Assembly (NCBI GenBank): GCA_018224315.1
Contig: JAGTVF010000122.1
Span: 1-5,300 of the forward strand
Origin: Desulfobacterales bacterium
Lineage (GTDB): Bacteria > Desulfobacterota > Desulfobacteria > Desulfobacterales > Desulfosalsimonadaceae
Direction: 5' to 3'
DNA length: 5,300 nucleotides
Shown here: piece by piece, positions 1 to 5,300 of the stretch
Layout of the letters: the number at the start of each line of letters is the position of its first letter
Position numbering within the stretch: the stretch's first letter is position 1
The notes under the pieces: model-generated
What the model was told of the DNA's origin: nothing
The model's input: the letters and a program-made list of their open reading frames with translations, nothing else
The model's database searches: none
Made by a program: the position numbers and the translations under genes

Positions 1-319
1 CGGTTACCGTACCCACGGTGGAGCGGGGGTTGTGGCCGCCGCTTTTCTGCTCGATTGCAATGGCCGGCGACAGCCCTTCGATATGGTCCACATCCGGCTT
101 TTCCATCCGCTCCAGAAACTGCCTGGCGTAAGTGGACAAGGATTCCACGTATCTGCGCTGGCCCTCGGCATACAGGGTGTCAAAAGCCAGGGTGGACTTG
201 CCCGAACCAGACAGCCCGGTGATCACAATAAGTCGGTTTCTGGGCAGATCCAGGTCAATGTCTTTGAGGTTGTGCTGTCTGGCGCCCCGGATAGTAATGT
301 AATCAGATGAGATGGGCAT
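1..319 (-). CDS. uvrA: UvrABC excinuclease subunit A, N-terminal part (cut by window edge)
   Basis: UvrA is the ATP-dependent damage-recognition subunit of nucleotide excision repair; its dimer loads UvrB onto DNA lesions in the cytoplasm. Only the first 106 codons lie in the window; the rest continues beyond base 1. The reading frame shows the family's N-terminus: RGARQHNLK at residues 11-19, the first Walker A loop GLSGSGKS at 35-42, then the conserved stretches [12 protein letters not shown] (51-62) and YARQFLERM (64-72). It ends at [18 protein letters not shown] (89-106), which contains the Q-loop glutamine. The ATG at 319 gives the usual short lead of about ten residues before RGAR. No good Shine-Dalgarno sequence precedes it. 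The start lies 16 nt after the pdxA stop codon, so translational coupling and cotranscription with pdxA are likely (inference). Identity is essentially certain. Confidence 0.97.
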   Translation of the reverse strand, partial: MPISSDYITIRGARQHNLKDIDLDLPRNRLIVITGLSGSGKSTLAFDTLYAEGQRRYVESLSTYARQFLERMEKPDVDHIEGLSPAIAIEQKSGGHNPRSTVGTVT

Positions 320-335
320 GGCTGGCAGGCTGGTC

Positions 336-1352
336 TCAGGCCGGATGCTTAGTTCTGCGGGCATGATCGGCGGCCATTTCAATGGCTGCCATGAGGCTGC
401 CCGGATCGGCAATGCCTTTTCCGGCGATATCATAAGCAGTGCCGTGATCCACGGAAGTCCGGATAATGGGCAATCCCAGGGTGGTATTGACCCCGTCGTG
501 GAAATGCACCATTTTAAAGGGAATCAGGCCCTGGTCATGGTACATGCACACCACAGCGTCATATGCACCGTTAACAGCCTGATAAAACACCGTATCGGCG
601 GGATGCGGCCCTGTGGCCAAAATCCCTTGCGAAACAGCGCCTGCAATGGCCGGCCGGATCATGCGGGCCTCTTCATGGCCAAACATTTCCTCTTCGCCGG
701 CATGGGGATTTAAACCGCATACGGCAATCCTGGGCCCGGCAATGCCGAACCGGGATCCAAGGGCCTGGTGGGTCAGCCGAATCACGGTGGCAATCTGGTG
801 TTCATTGACTGCAGCAGCCACATCGCGCAGGGCCTTATGTATGGTGACCAGCACCACCCGAAGACGGCTGCCGGCCATCATCATGGCATAATCCCGGGTG
901 TTGGTTTGCTGTGCCAGGATTTCTGTGTGGCCGGGACAGGCTCCGCCGGCCAGCTTCATGGCCGCCTTGTTGATGGGGCACGTAACCAGTGCATCAATCT
1001 GTCCGGTTTTGGCCATATCAATGCCGGAGTCAATATATCCAATCATGGCCCGGCCGGTTTCCGCAGAAGGCTGTCCCCATTTGTGTGCATCGGAGCAAAG
1101 TCCGGATGCCGGAAGAAGGTTAACGATTCCGGGCTCGTACACAGCGGTTTGCAAATCATCCACAGCCCGGATTTTCATCCCGGTGCGGGCAATGCCTGCG
1201 GCCATGTGCAGGATCTCAGGATCACCGATCACCACCGGACGTGCAGCGTCATATATTTGGGCGTGATCCAGGGCCATGCAAAGAATTTCCGGGCCCACGC
1301 CCACAGGATCGCCCATGGTGATGCCGATCAAGGGCCGCTGATCGCCTGCCAT
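336..1352 (-). CDS. pdxA: 4-hydroxythreonine-4-phosphate dehydrogenase
   Basis: PdxA oxidises 4-phosphohydroxy-L-threonine with NAD(P)+; the product decarboxylates to 3-amino-1-hydroxyacetone phosphate, which PdxJ uses to make pyridoxine 5'-phosphate (DXP-dependent vitamin B6 route, cytoplasm). The 338-residue protein has the usual length. Visible motifs are [13 protein letters not shown] (11-23), the substrate-binding GHTE (141-144), and three metal-ligand histidines at 172 (LVTIHKALR), 217 (LNPHAGE) and 272 (YHDQG). Their spacings of 45 and 55 residues match E. coli H166/H211/H266. [18 protein letters not shown] (289-306) is also typical. The sequence [10 protein letters not shown], rather than YHDQGHIP, favours true PdxA over the PdxA2/DtnP-type paralogues. 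The ATG at 1352 was chosen because GGAGG lies just upstream and homologues begin there; an upstream in-frame ATG at 1412 would add 20 unrelated residues and overlap the promoter. uvrA follows 16 nt downstream. Confidence 0.96.
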   Translation of the reverse strand: MAGDQRPLIGITMGDPVGVGPEILCMALDHAQIYDAARPVVIGDPEILHMAAGIARTGMKIRAVDDLQTAVYEPGIVNLLPASGLCSDAHKWGQPSAETGRAMIGYIDSGIDMAKTGQIDALVTCPINKAAMKLAGGACPGHTEILAQQTNTRDYAMMMAGSRLRVVLVTIHKALRDVAAAVNEHQIATVIRLTHQALGSRFGIAGPRIAVCGLNPHAGEEEMFGHEEARMIRPAIAGAVSQGILATGPHPADTVFYQAVNGAYDAVVCMYHDQGLIPFKMVHFHDGVNTTLGLPIIRTSVDHGTAYDIAGKGIADPGSLMAAIEMAADHARRTKHPA

Positions 1353-1356
1353 TGAG

Positions 1357-1362
1357 ACCTCC
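1357..1362 (-). promoter_or_regulatory. Ribosome binding site of pdxA
   Basis: On the minus strand GGAGGT ends 4 nt before the ATG at 1352. This strong Shine-Dalgarno match decides the pdxA start in favour of 1352 over the in-frame ATG at 1412, which lies upstream of it. Confidence 0.8.
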
Positions 1363-1402
1363 GGGATTTTTAAATGGTTTGAAAAATCTGGCTGAAAGAC
1401 GA

Positions 1403-1431
1403 AATATAACAAAAACCCCGCGGCATCACAA
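1403..1431 (-). promoter_or_regulatory. Predicted sigma-70-type promoter for pdxA-uvrA
   Basis: The minus strand reads TTGTGA (1431-1426), a 17-nt spacer, then TATATT (1408-1403). These match the housekeeping consensus at 4 of 6 and 5 of 6 positions with the optimal spacing. Transcription would start near 1396, giving a leader of about 44 nt that contains the GGAGG ribosome binding site. It sits in the 112-nt gap between the CNT gene and pdxA, just after a candidate terminator. The call rests on consensus only. Confidence 0.5.
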
Positions 1432-1447
1432 CAGGCAAAGTCATTTC

Positions 1448-1482
1448 AAAAATTGCCGTCTGGTTTACACCAGAAATCCGGC
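1448..1482 (-). terminator. Candidate intrinsic terminator overlapping the CNT stop codon
   Basis: Read on the minus strand, GCCG (1482-1479) and TCTGGT (1474-1469) pair with ACCAGA (1464-1459) and CGGC (1458-1455). The loop is GTAA and a 4-nt bulge, GATT, sits on the 5' side. The stem is followed after AA by TTTTT (1452-1448). The 5' arm is made from the last codons of the transporter gene and the loop contains part of its TAA. The bulge and short T-run make it moderate rather than strong; it may attenuate instead of fully stopping transcription into pdxA. Confidence 0.4.
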
Positions 1483-2706
1483 CACGGTGCCGGTCATGCA
1501 GGTGGCCAGGGTGCCGGCAATAATCGAACGCAGGCCCAGGGAGGCAATCTCGTGACGACGCTCCGGGGCCATGCCGCCGAGCCCGCCGATCATGATACCC
1601 AGACTGCCGGGATTGGCAAACCCGCACAACGCATAGGACATGATCAGAATGCTTCTGGGGCTTAAAACTTCCGGAGCCGTCCGGGTCATGTCCACATAGG
1701 CAATCATCTCGTTGAGCACGGTCTTGGTTCCAAGCAGGGCTCCGGCTGCCTGGGCTTCAGTCCAGGGAATGCCCATCATCCAGACCAGGGGGGAAAGCAG
1801 CCAGCCGAAAATCCGCTGCAGGGTCAGGGGATGGCCGGCCACACCGGGAAACAGTCCCAGACCCGAGTTGATCAGACTGACCATGGCCACCAGCACAATA
1901 ATCATGGCAATAATATTTAACAGCAGTTCCATTCCCTGCAGGGTCCCGCGGCTTAGGGCATCCATGGCACCGCAGGCCTCGGTTGCCTGTGTAAGACTGG
2001 CACCGGTGATTTCCCCGGTTTCGGGCACCATGATTTTCGCAATCACAACGGCCGCAGGCGCGCTGATGATGGAAGCCGTCAGGATATGGCCCATGACGTT
2101 GGGTACCAGGTCAGAGAGAATGCTGGCATATACCACCATCATGGTCCCGGCAATGGTGGCCATACCCGAAACCATCACGGCAAACAGCTCGCTGCGGGTC
2201 AATTTGGCCACGTATGGCCGTATCAAAAGCGGCGATTCCACCATGCCAACGAAAATATTGGCCGAAATCCCAAGGCCTTCTGCGCCCCCAAGCTGCATGG
2301 TTTTTTCGAAAAAGCGGGAAAACACCCGGACAATGCGCTGCAAAATGCCCCAGTAAAAGAGCAGAGCAGACAGGGCGCTGATGACCAGCACCAGCGGCAG
2401 GGCCTGGAAGGCCAAAATAAAGGTGGCTTGCGGATCTGTTACTTCAAAGGGAAAATTTTCGCCAACAAGGTATCCGAAAACAAATCCGGTGCCGTCTAGA
2501 GTTGCTTCCTGCAAAGCCAGCACAGCCCGGTTTAACCCGGCAAAAACCCGGGCACAATACGGAAATTTCAGCAGGATCACGGCCAAAACCACCTGCAGCC
2601 CCAGGCCGGCGGCCACAATGCGCACGGGAAACCGCCGCCGGTTTTCACTCAGCAGCCAGGCAATGCCCACAAACAAAAAAAACCCACCGATGCTTCTTAA
2701 AAGCAT
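1465..2706 (-). CDS. Concentrative nucleoside transporter (CNT/NupC family), atypical binding site
   Basis: CNT proteins import nucleosides with Na+ or H+ across the inner membrane. This 413-residue protein has the usual length and architecture: N-terminal helices (about 1-60), the conserved QALPLVLVISALSALLFYW (101-119), re-entrant hairpin HP1 near 147-165, TM4 near 175-195, HP2 with GTKTVLNE (326-333), and TM7-8 with FANPGSLGIMIGG (363-375). Measured against Vibrio cholerae CNT recalled from memory, the ribose-contact residues are kept (E333, N365, S368), as are the Na+-site positions (N150, V153, T184, I185). HP1, however, reads GMVESP (154-159) where family members have GQTEAP, so the two side chains that contact the base are Met and Val. 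Substrate is therefore uncertain. The ATG at 2706 has GGGGAG 6 nt upstream. It lies 19 nt after the MFS gene and probably shares its transcript. Confidence 0.9.
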   Translation of the reverse strand: MLLRSIGGFFLFVGIAWLLSENRRRFPVRIVAAGLGLQVVLAVILLKFPYCARVFAGLNRAVLALQEATLDGTGFVFGYLVGENFPFEVTDPQATFILAFQALPLVLVISALSALLFYWGILQRIVRVFSRFFEKTMQLGGAEGLGISANIFVGMVESPLLIRPYVAKLTRSELFAVMVSGMATIAGTMMVVYASILSDLVPNVMGHILTASIISAPAAVVIAKIMVPETGEITGASLTQATEACGAMDALSRGTLQGMELLLNIIAMIIVLVAMVSLINSGLGLFPGVAGHPLTLQRIFGWLLSPLVWMMGIPWTEAQAAGALLGTKTVLNEMIAYVDMTRTAPEVLSPRSILIMSYALCGFANPGSLGIMIGGLGGMAPERRHEIASLGLRSIIAGTLATCMTGTVAGFLV

Positions 2707-2710
2707 ACGC

Positions 2711-2718
2711 TTCTCCCC
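2711..2718 (-). promoter_or_regulatory. Ribosome binding site of the CNT transporter gene
   Basis: The minus strand carries GGGGAGAA, with the GGGGAG core ending 6 nt before the ATG at 2706. It lies in the 19-nt gap after the MFS stop codon. It favours this start over the ATG at 2723, which is in another frame. Confidence 0.65.
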
Positions 2719-2725
2719 GCCATGA

Positions 2726-4024
2726 TCAAAGCACGGCTTTGCGGATGCCGGCCCTGGGCATCAGCACGAATACCAGCACCAGCTGGATACCGAGTCCGGC
2801 CCCGGTCATGATCAAGGCCGACAGATACGCGGCCCGGTAGGCCATCACCGATGCAAACCCCATAAACTCCATGGTATCCACCACCGGTCCGGCAATCAGG
2901 GTGCCGGCCACTCCCCAGGACAAAAACAGGGTGGCGTTAAAATATCCAAACCACCGCCCCCGGTGCTGCGGCGGGATTAAAATGGAAGCCATGGCATAAG
3001 AAGCCGCCAGAATAATCACCTCCCCTGCCCCCCGCAGGAAACTGGCGGCAAAAATCAGCCACAGCTGATCGGCAAATGCAAAAATCAACAGGTATGCAAT
3101 GGCTGCCAGGGCGCCGGCGCACACGGCCCGCCCGTTTCCGATCCGTCTTCCGATGTGGCCGGAAAAAATCCCCAGCAGCACAATGGCCGCAGACTCGGTG
3201 TTGACAATATGGCTGAGCATTTCACTGGAAACAGCAAAGCCGGATTCCAGGAAAAGATACTGGGACTGAATGATGGTCACGCAGTTGCGGCCGAAATTGA
3301 TCAGGGTCATGGCAATGAGAAAAATGACATACAGGCGCAAAGAATCGGCCGCACACCCTGGACCGCAGTCCGGATCCGCAGGCGCATGCCGGCTTGCCCC
3401 CCCTTCGGGCAGAAACAAAACCGGCACCATGGCAATGAGCATTACGGCTGCGGCCACAAAAAAAAGCACCCCGGATTCAAATCCCCAGCCTTCGTACATG
3501 GCGCCCAGACCGTCATAGAGCTGGCCGCCGATCCAGATGCCCAGCAGCCGGCCCAGACCGCCCACACTGGCCAGCCTGCCCTGAACTTCGTTACGTTTTT
3601 GTTCCGGATACAAGTCCGATATCAATGCGCTCCAGCCGATATTGCTCATGGACCAGAACATCTCCACCACGGTCAGACCCAGAATAATCACATAGCCGGC
3701 CTGAGTGGGCGATGCAGCCATCACGTGGGCGGCCCAGATCAATACGGTTCCCACGGCGCCTGAAAATTCCCCCCATAAAATCAGGGTGCGCCTGAGCTGA
3801 AGCCGGTCTGACAGCCGGCCCCAAAAAAAGGTCTGGGCAATGATGTTGGCCAGCATGGGAAGGGTTGCAAAAAGGGTGGTTTCGGTAACGGAAAGATCCA
3901 GGTAATAGCGCAGGTAAATCGAAAGGTAGGCATAAAAAAGGCCCCTGCGAAACATGGCCAGGGCCTGAAATGAACCAATACCCCAAAATATTGAAAAAGC
4001 CGGCCGAATCTGCATTTCCTGCAT
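2726..4024 (-). CDS. Major facilitator superfamily (MFS) permease, substrate unknown
   Basis: This is a 432-residue integral membrane protein with the two-times-six-helix layout of MFS transporters. Hydrophobic helices fill about residues 8-205 and 231-424, separated by a polar central loop (about 206-230) that contains C220 and C224 in DCGPGC. The signature loop between helices 2 and 3 is WGRLSDRLQLRR (68-79), and its degenerate repeat in the second half is SGHIGRRIGNGR (288-299). NIGWSALISDLYP (128-140) resembles the helix 4-5 region of drug and sugar-phosphate type permeases, but I cannot assign a substrate. An in-frame GTG at 4027 and ATGs at 4024 and 4015 are all possible starts; none has a convincing Shine-Dalgarno sequence, so 4024 is a choice by codon preference. 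The CNT gene follows after 19 nt, suggesting a two-transporter operon and perhaps related substrates (inference). Confidence 0.88.
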   Translation of the reverse strand: MQEMQIRPAFSIFWGIGSFQALAMFRRGLFYAYLSIYLRYYLDLSVTETTLFATLPMLANIIAQTFFWGRLSDRLQLRRTLILWGEFSGAVGTVLIWAAHVMAASPTQAGYVIILGLTVVEMFWSMSNIGWSALISDLYPEQKRNEVQGRLASVGGLGRLLGIWIGGQLYDGLGAMYEGWGFESGVLFFVAAAVMLIAMVPVLFLPEGGASRHAPADPDCGPGCAADSLRLYVIFLIAMTLINFGRNCVTIIQSQYLFLESGFAVSSEMLSHIVNTESAAIVLLGIFSGHIGRRIGNGRAVCAGALAAIAYLLIFAFADQLWLIFAASFLRGAGEVIILAASYAMASILIPPQHRGRWFGYFNATLFLSWGVAGTLIAGPVVDTMEFMGFASVMAYRAAYLSALIMTGAGLGIQLVLVFVLMPRAGIRKAVL

Positions 4025-4027
4025 CAC

Positions 4028-4141
4028 CGGCCGGTTACGGGCAGCACAGGTGTAATGGATCCGGCAGCGCCGGGCAGATCCGGTTCAGAGGTGTCCATTT
4101 CAGACTGGACATGGGGGTATCAACCTGTTTATAAGTGGTTT
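4028..4141. other. Intergenic region between MFS gene and a possible small plus-strand gene
   Basis: This 114-bp stretch should hold the start signals for the leftward MFS-CNT transcript. It contains a 10-bp palindrome ACCGGCCGGT (4026-4035) exactly where the MFS Shine-Dalgarno sequence would be expected. It also has a short hairpin CCGGC-AGC-GCCGG (4061-4073) flanked by two copies of GATCCGG, and a separate dyad listed on its own. No clear -35/-10 pair was found on either strand, so the MFS promoter is unassigned. Confidence 0.4.
4092..4111. promoter_or_regulatory. Dyad TGTCCA-N8-TGGACA, possible operator
   Basis: Two perfect 6-bp inverted arms, TGTCCA (4092-4097) and TGGACA (4106-4111), are separated by 8 bp. 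The centre-to-centre distance of 14 bp is a little more than one helical turn, a spacing compatible with a dimeric regulator. The dyad lies about 70-85 bp upstream of the MFS start and 31 bp upstream of the small plus-strand ORF, a position compatible with control of either. There is no regulator gene in the window to match it. It could also be a chance dyad. Confidence 0.25.
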
Positions 4142-4330
4142 ATGACAACAAACAAACCGGAAACAAAAACCAAAAAATTTCGCAAAGCCCTGCACTTTTG
4201 CACCATCCGGCTGCCTGCAGTGTTTGTTCTGGCGCCGCTGGGATTTGTCTTTGAATGGATGCTGAGCTTTCCCTGGAAGCTGGCTTTGGCCCTTGACGGC
4301 CGGAAGCCCGGAAGCAGAAAAAAAAACTGA
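4142..4330 (+). CDS. Possible small membrane protein (62 residues), unknown function
   Basis: I do not recognise this protein. From the ATG at 4142 it has a very basic, polar start (residues 1-16 include six lysines and an arginine). One or two hydrophobic stretches follow at about 19-52, rich in Leu, Phe, Val and Trp, and the tail is basic (DGRKPGSRKKN). That pattern suggests a small inner-membrane protein with a cytoplasmic N-terminus. Codon choice is like the neighbours, with CTG, CGG, GCC and GTC. Upstream, AAGTGG is at best a weak ribosome binding site. The frame is open further, to an ATG at 4055, but that lead crosses the likely regulatory region and looks non-coding. It is the only plausible gene on the plus strand, diverging from the MFS gene and converging on pilZ. 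It could be a spurious ORF. Confidence 0.4.
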   Translation: MTTNKPETKTKKFRKALHFCTIRLPAVFVLAPLGFVFEWMLSFPWKLALALDGRKPGSRKKN

Positions 4331-4341
4331 CTTCAGGCACC

Positions 4342-4378
4342 ATAAACCGCTTGAATCCATTCAAAATATGGGTTTTAT
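4342..4378. terminator. Weak nested hairpin between convergent genes
   Basis: An inner hairpin TTGAA-TCCA-TTCAA (4351-4364) is enclosed by an imperfect outer pair, ATAAACC (4342-4348) with GGTTTTAT (4371-4378). It fills the 44-bp gap between the small plus-strand ORF and the pilZ stop codon. It is AT-rich, with only short A/T runs beside it, so a bidirectional terminator is possible but weakly supported. Confidence 0.25.
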
Positions 4379-4728
4379 CGGTTCATTCGCGCCAGAATGC
4401 ACCGCTGCAGCGCTGACATATCAATGGAGCTAAACCGAAGGCCCACTCCCTGGGAAGTTCTGCGCACGGTTTCTCCCTTGGCGGTGATCACCAGATCCGG
4501 GCTGTTGCCGGAATCAAAGTCAATTGTGATATCGGCCTTTGCCGGTATCGGCACCATCTGGCCGGTGAGCAGAAACATGCCCGCACCTCCCAGATCATTG
4601 ACCCGCCCCTGGATGGTCAGCACCTTTCTTTTGTCACTGTAGGGATCCAGAATTTTCAGGGTAGCCCTGATATCGGGCCAAACAGTGGTACGCGTATTTT
4701 TACGATAACGGCGGGCCTCAAAATTCAT
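4375..4728 (-). CDS. Single-domain PilZ protein with variant second motif
   Basis: PilZ domains bind cyclic di-GMP and act as stand-alone receptors for motility, adhesion or exopolysaccharide control. The 117-residue protein is essentially one domain. RRYRKNTR at 6-13 supplies the RxxxR motif (R9 and R13), and NDLGGAGMFL (44-53) sits where the D/NxSxxG motif belongs. The domain closes with GETVRRTSQGVGLRFSSI (85-102), the typical final strand pair, and a C-terminal helix. The serine of the second motif is glycine here (D45-x-G47-x-x-G50), so binding may be weaker or retained; sequence alone cannot say. The ATG at 4728 has only a G-rich TGGGGT upstream as a possible ribosome binding site. The 99-nt gap after the glutaredoxin gene leaves room for its own promoter, though I could not pick one. 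No partner cyclase or phosphodiesterase gene lies in the window. Confidence 0.82.
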   Translation of the reverse strand: MNFEARRYRKNTRTTVWPDIRATLKILDPYSDKRKVLTIQGRVNDLGGAGMFLLTGQMVPIPAKADITIDFDSGNSPDLVITAKGETVRRTSQGVGLRFSSIDMSALQRCILARMNR

Positions 4729-4827
4729 AGAAATACCCCATGCATCCGAGGTTCAATATTTGTGCAACCAACCAGAAAATATCCTTTAACCAAGCCCCTT
4801 TGGGAAGCTTTCCTGGATCCCGCAAAC

Positions 4828-5085
4828 TTAGCCGCCGAGCAAGGGGTCCAGACCGCCTTTGCGGTCCAGGGCATTTAATTCATCATAGCCCCCCACGTGC
4901 TGATCATCAATAAAAATCTGCGGAACCGTTCGCCGGCCGCCGCTTCGCTCCACTGCCTCGGTCATGCGCGACGGATCGGCATCCACAAGAATTTCCGTAT
5001 ATTTGGCGTTTTTTTGATCCAGCAGGGACTTGGCCATCCGGCAAAACGGACAGGCCTTTGTGCTGTAGATTTCTATGACGGGCAT
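4828..5085 (-). CDS. grxC: Glutaredoxin, GrxC (Grx3) type
   Basis: Glutaredoxins reduce protein disulfides or mixed glutathione disulfides in the cytoplasm with glutathione as electron donor. The 85-residue protein closely resembles E. coli Grx3 in length and sequence. It has strand VIEIYST (3-9), a dithiol active site CPFC at 12-15, the cis-proline loop TVPQIFID (53-60), the glutathione-binding GGYDEL (65-70) and the ending LDRKGGLDPLL. Two active-site cysteines mark a class-I dithiol enzyme rather than a monothiol CGFS iron-sulfur carrier; Phe replaces the commoner Tyr. The start at 5085 is set by AAGGAGA at 5094-5100. It begins 27 nt after the stop codon of the GCS2-like gene, so the two are probably cotranscribed, which links the enzyme to synthesis of its own thiol. 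Confidence 0.95.
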   Translation of the reverse strand: MPVIEIYSTKACPFCRMAKSLLDQKNAKYTEILVDADPSRMTEAVERSGGRRTVPQIFIDDQHVGGYDELNALDRKGGLDPLLGG

Positions 5086-5093
5086 TTGCTTTG

Positions 5094-5100
5094 TCTCCTT
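5094..5100 (-). promoter_or_regulatory. Ribosome binding site of grxC
   Basis: AAGGAGA on the minus strand lies 8 nt before the ATG at 5085, inside the 27-nt gap after the upstream stop codon. It is a near-ideal Shine-Dalgarno sequence and fixes the glutaredoxin start. Confidence 0.75.
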
Positions 5101-5112
5101 GCTTGTTGAGAT

Positions 5113-5300
5113 TTAACACGATGCTGAAACCTGCGCGGTTTTGGAAATAAATTGCAGCCAGCGCTGCCTGAAGGCATCCATGGGCATGCTGTCCAAAGTG
5201 CGCAGTTCCAGGGTCGTGCCCTTTAAATTAAACCGCACATCCGTAAAAATCGTGGTCATGTGATATAGAAACGTTTCAAAAGAGGTATCGGCTGTTTTGA
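5113..5300 (-). CDS. GCS2-like glutamate-cysteine ligase family protein, C-terminal end
   Basis: An open minus-strand frame enters from the right edge and ends at TAA (5115-5113), giving 61 codons with no start in view. It reads TSFETFLYHMTTIFTDVRFN, then KGTTLELRTLDSMPMDAFRQ, and ends in a helical tail. The pattern H-x-T-x-F-x-DVR followed by LELRTLDSMP resembles the C-terminal part of GCS2-type glutamate-cysteine ligases (recalled pattern: H, S/T, DVR, then E-x-R-x-x-D-S-x-P), which join glutamate and cysteine using ATP in the first step of glutathione synthesis. The glutaredoxin gene 27 nt downstream supports a thiol role. Because only the end is visible, another member of the carboxylate-amine ligase (YbdK-like) superfamily cannot be excluded. 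The fragment is not marked by any short-ORF start because it is truncated by the window. Confidence 0.55.
   Translation of the reverse strand, partial: KTADTSFETFLYHMTTIFTDVRFNLKGTTLELRTLDSMPMDAFRQRWLQFISKTAQVSASC

Noticed and set aside
312..1355. Several plus-strand open frames across the pdxA region
   Set aside because: pdxA on the minus strand is unmistakable, and the plus-strand products show no family features.
1353..1412. Longer pdxA start at the ATG at 1412
   Set aside because: The extra 20 residues do not resemble PdxA N-termini, the segment carries the predicted -10 element, and GGAGG sits at the downstream ATG.
1712..2356. Plus-strand open frame of 214 codons
   Set aside because: It lies wholly antisense to the CNT transporter, whose minus-strand frame shows clear family motifs. 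The plus product is low-complexity and matches nothing I recognise.
3155..3763. Plus-strand open frame of 202 codons
   Set aside because: It is antisense to the MFS permease and rich in His, Gln and Gly, as expected from reading a hydrophobic membrane gene backwards.
4055..4141. Longer start for the small plus-strand ORF at the ATG at 4055
   Set aside because: The 29-residue lead crosses the dyad and hairpins of the intergenic region, lacks a well-spaced ribosome binding site and looks non-coding.
4100..4364. Minus-strand open frames of 86 and 74 codons opposite the small ORF
   Set aside because: Their products are Cys-, Phe- and Gln-rich with no coherent domain or ribosome binding site. 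The plus-strand frame has the more protein-like composition.
4729..4827. Possible sigma-54 or sigma-70 promoter for pilZ
   Set aside because: TGG and TTGCA occur near each other, but the GG-to-GC spacing is wrong for sigma-54. No -35/-10 pair with acceptable spacing was found.
4790..4827. Terminator after grxC
   Set aside because: Only 4-bp stems (around GGAAAGCTTCC and CCAA/TTGG) without a T-run are present, which is too weak to call.

Overview
The window looks like ordinary chromosomal DNA from a moderately GC-rich bacterium. Protein style and gene content (PilZ variant, GCS2-like protein beside a class-I glutaredoxin, dense CGG/GCC/CTG codon use) fit a Desulfobacterota (former Deltaproteobacteria) relative, but this is inferred from remembered family resemblance, not from a search. 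Nearly all coding is on the minus strand, so the genes read from right to left. I see no tRNA, rRNA, CRISPR array, insertion sequence, integrase or phage gene.

Right to left, the window opens with the C-terminal 61 codons of a protein resembling the GCS2 family of glutamate-cysteine ligases (5113-5300). A GrxC-type glutaredoxin with a CPFC active site follows 27 nt later (4828-5085). The two look like a thiol-redox operon: one would make the gamma-glutamyl-cysteine precursor of glutathione and the other would use the thiol. After a 99-nt gap comes a single-domain PilZ protein (4375-4728) whose RxxxR arginines are intact but whose second c-di-GMP motif reads DxGxxG instead of D/NxSxxG. A possible 62-residue membrane protein (4142-4330) is the only plausible plus-strand gene. 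It converges on pilZ and diverges from the transporter genes.

The central block is a pair of transporter genes 19 nt apart: a 12-helix MFS permease (2726-4024) and a concentrative nucleoside transporter (CNT/NupC family, 1465-2706). The CNT keeps its Na+-site and ribose-contact residues but has Met-Val where base-reading members have Gln-Thr, so its substrate may not be a typical nucleoside. A bulged hairpin followed by a T-run overlaps the CNT stop codon, and a good sigma-70-type promoter follows directly, so pdxA probably starts a new transcript.

The left end holds pdxA (336-1352), the 4-hydroxythreonine-4-phosphate dehydrogenase of pyridoxal-phosphate synthesis, and then, 16 nt on, the first 106 codons of uvrA (1-319), the damage-recognition ATPase of nucleotide excision repair, cut by the window edge. 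I found no clear novel defence, mobile or regulatory system. The points most worth a second look are the altered CNT binding site, the GCS2-like/glutaredoxin pair, the PilZ variant and the small membrane ORF.
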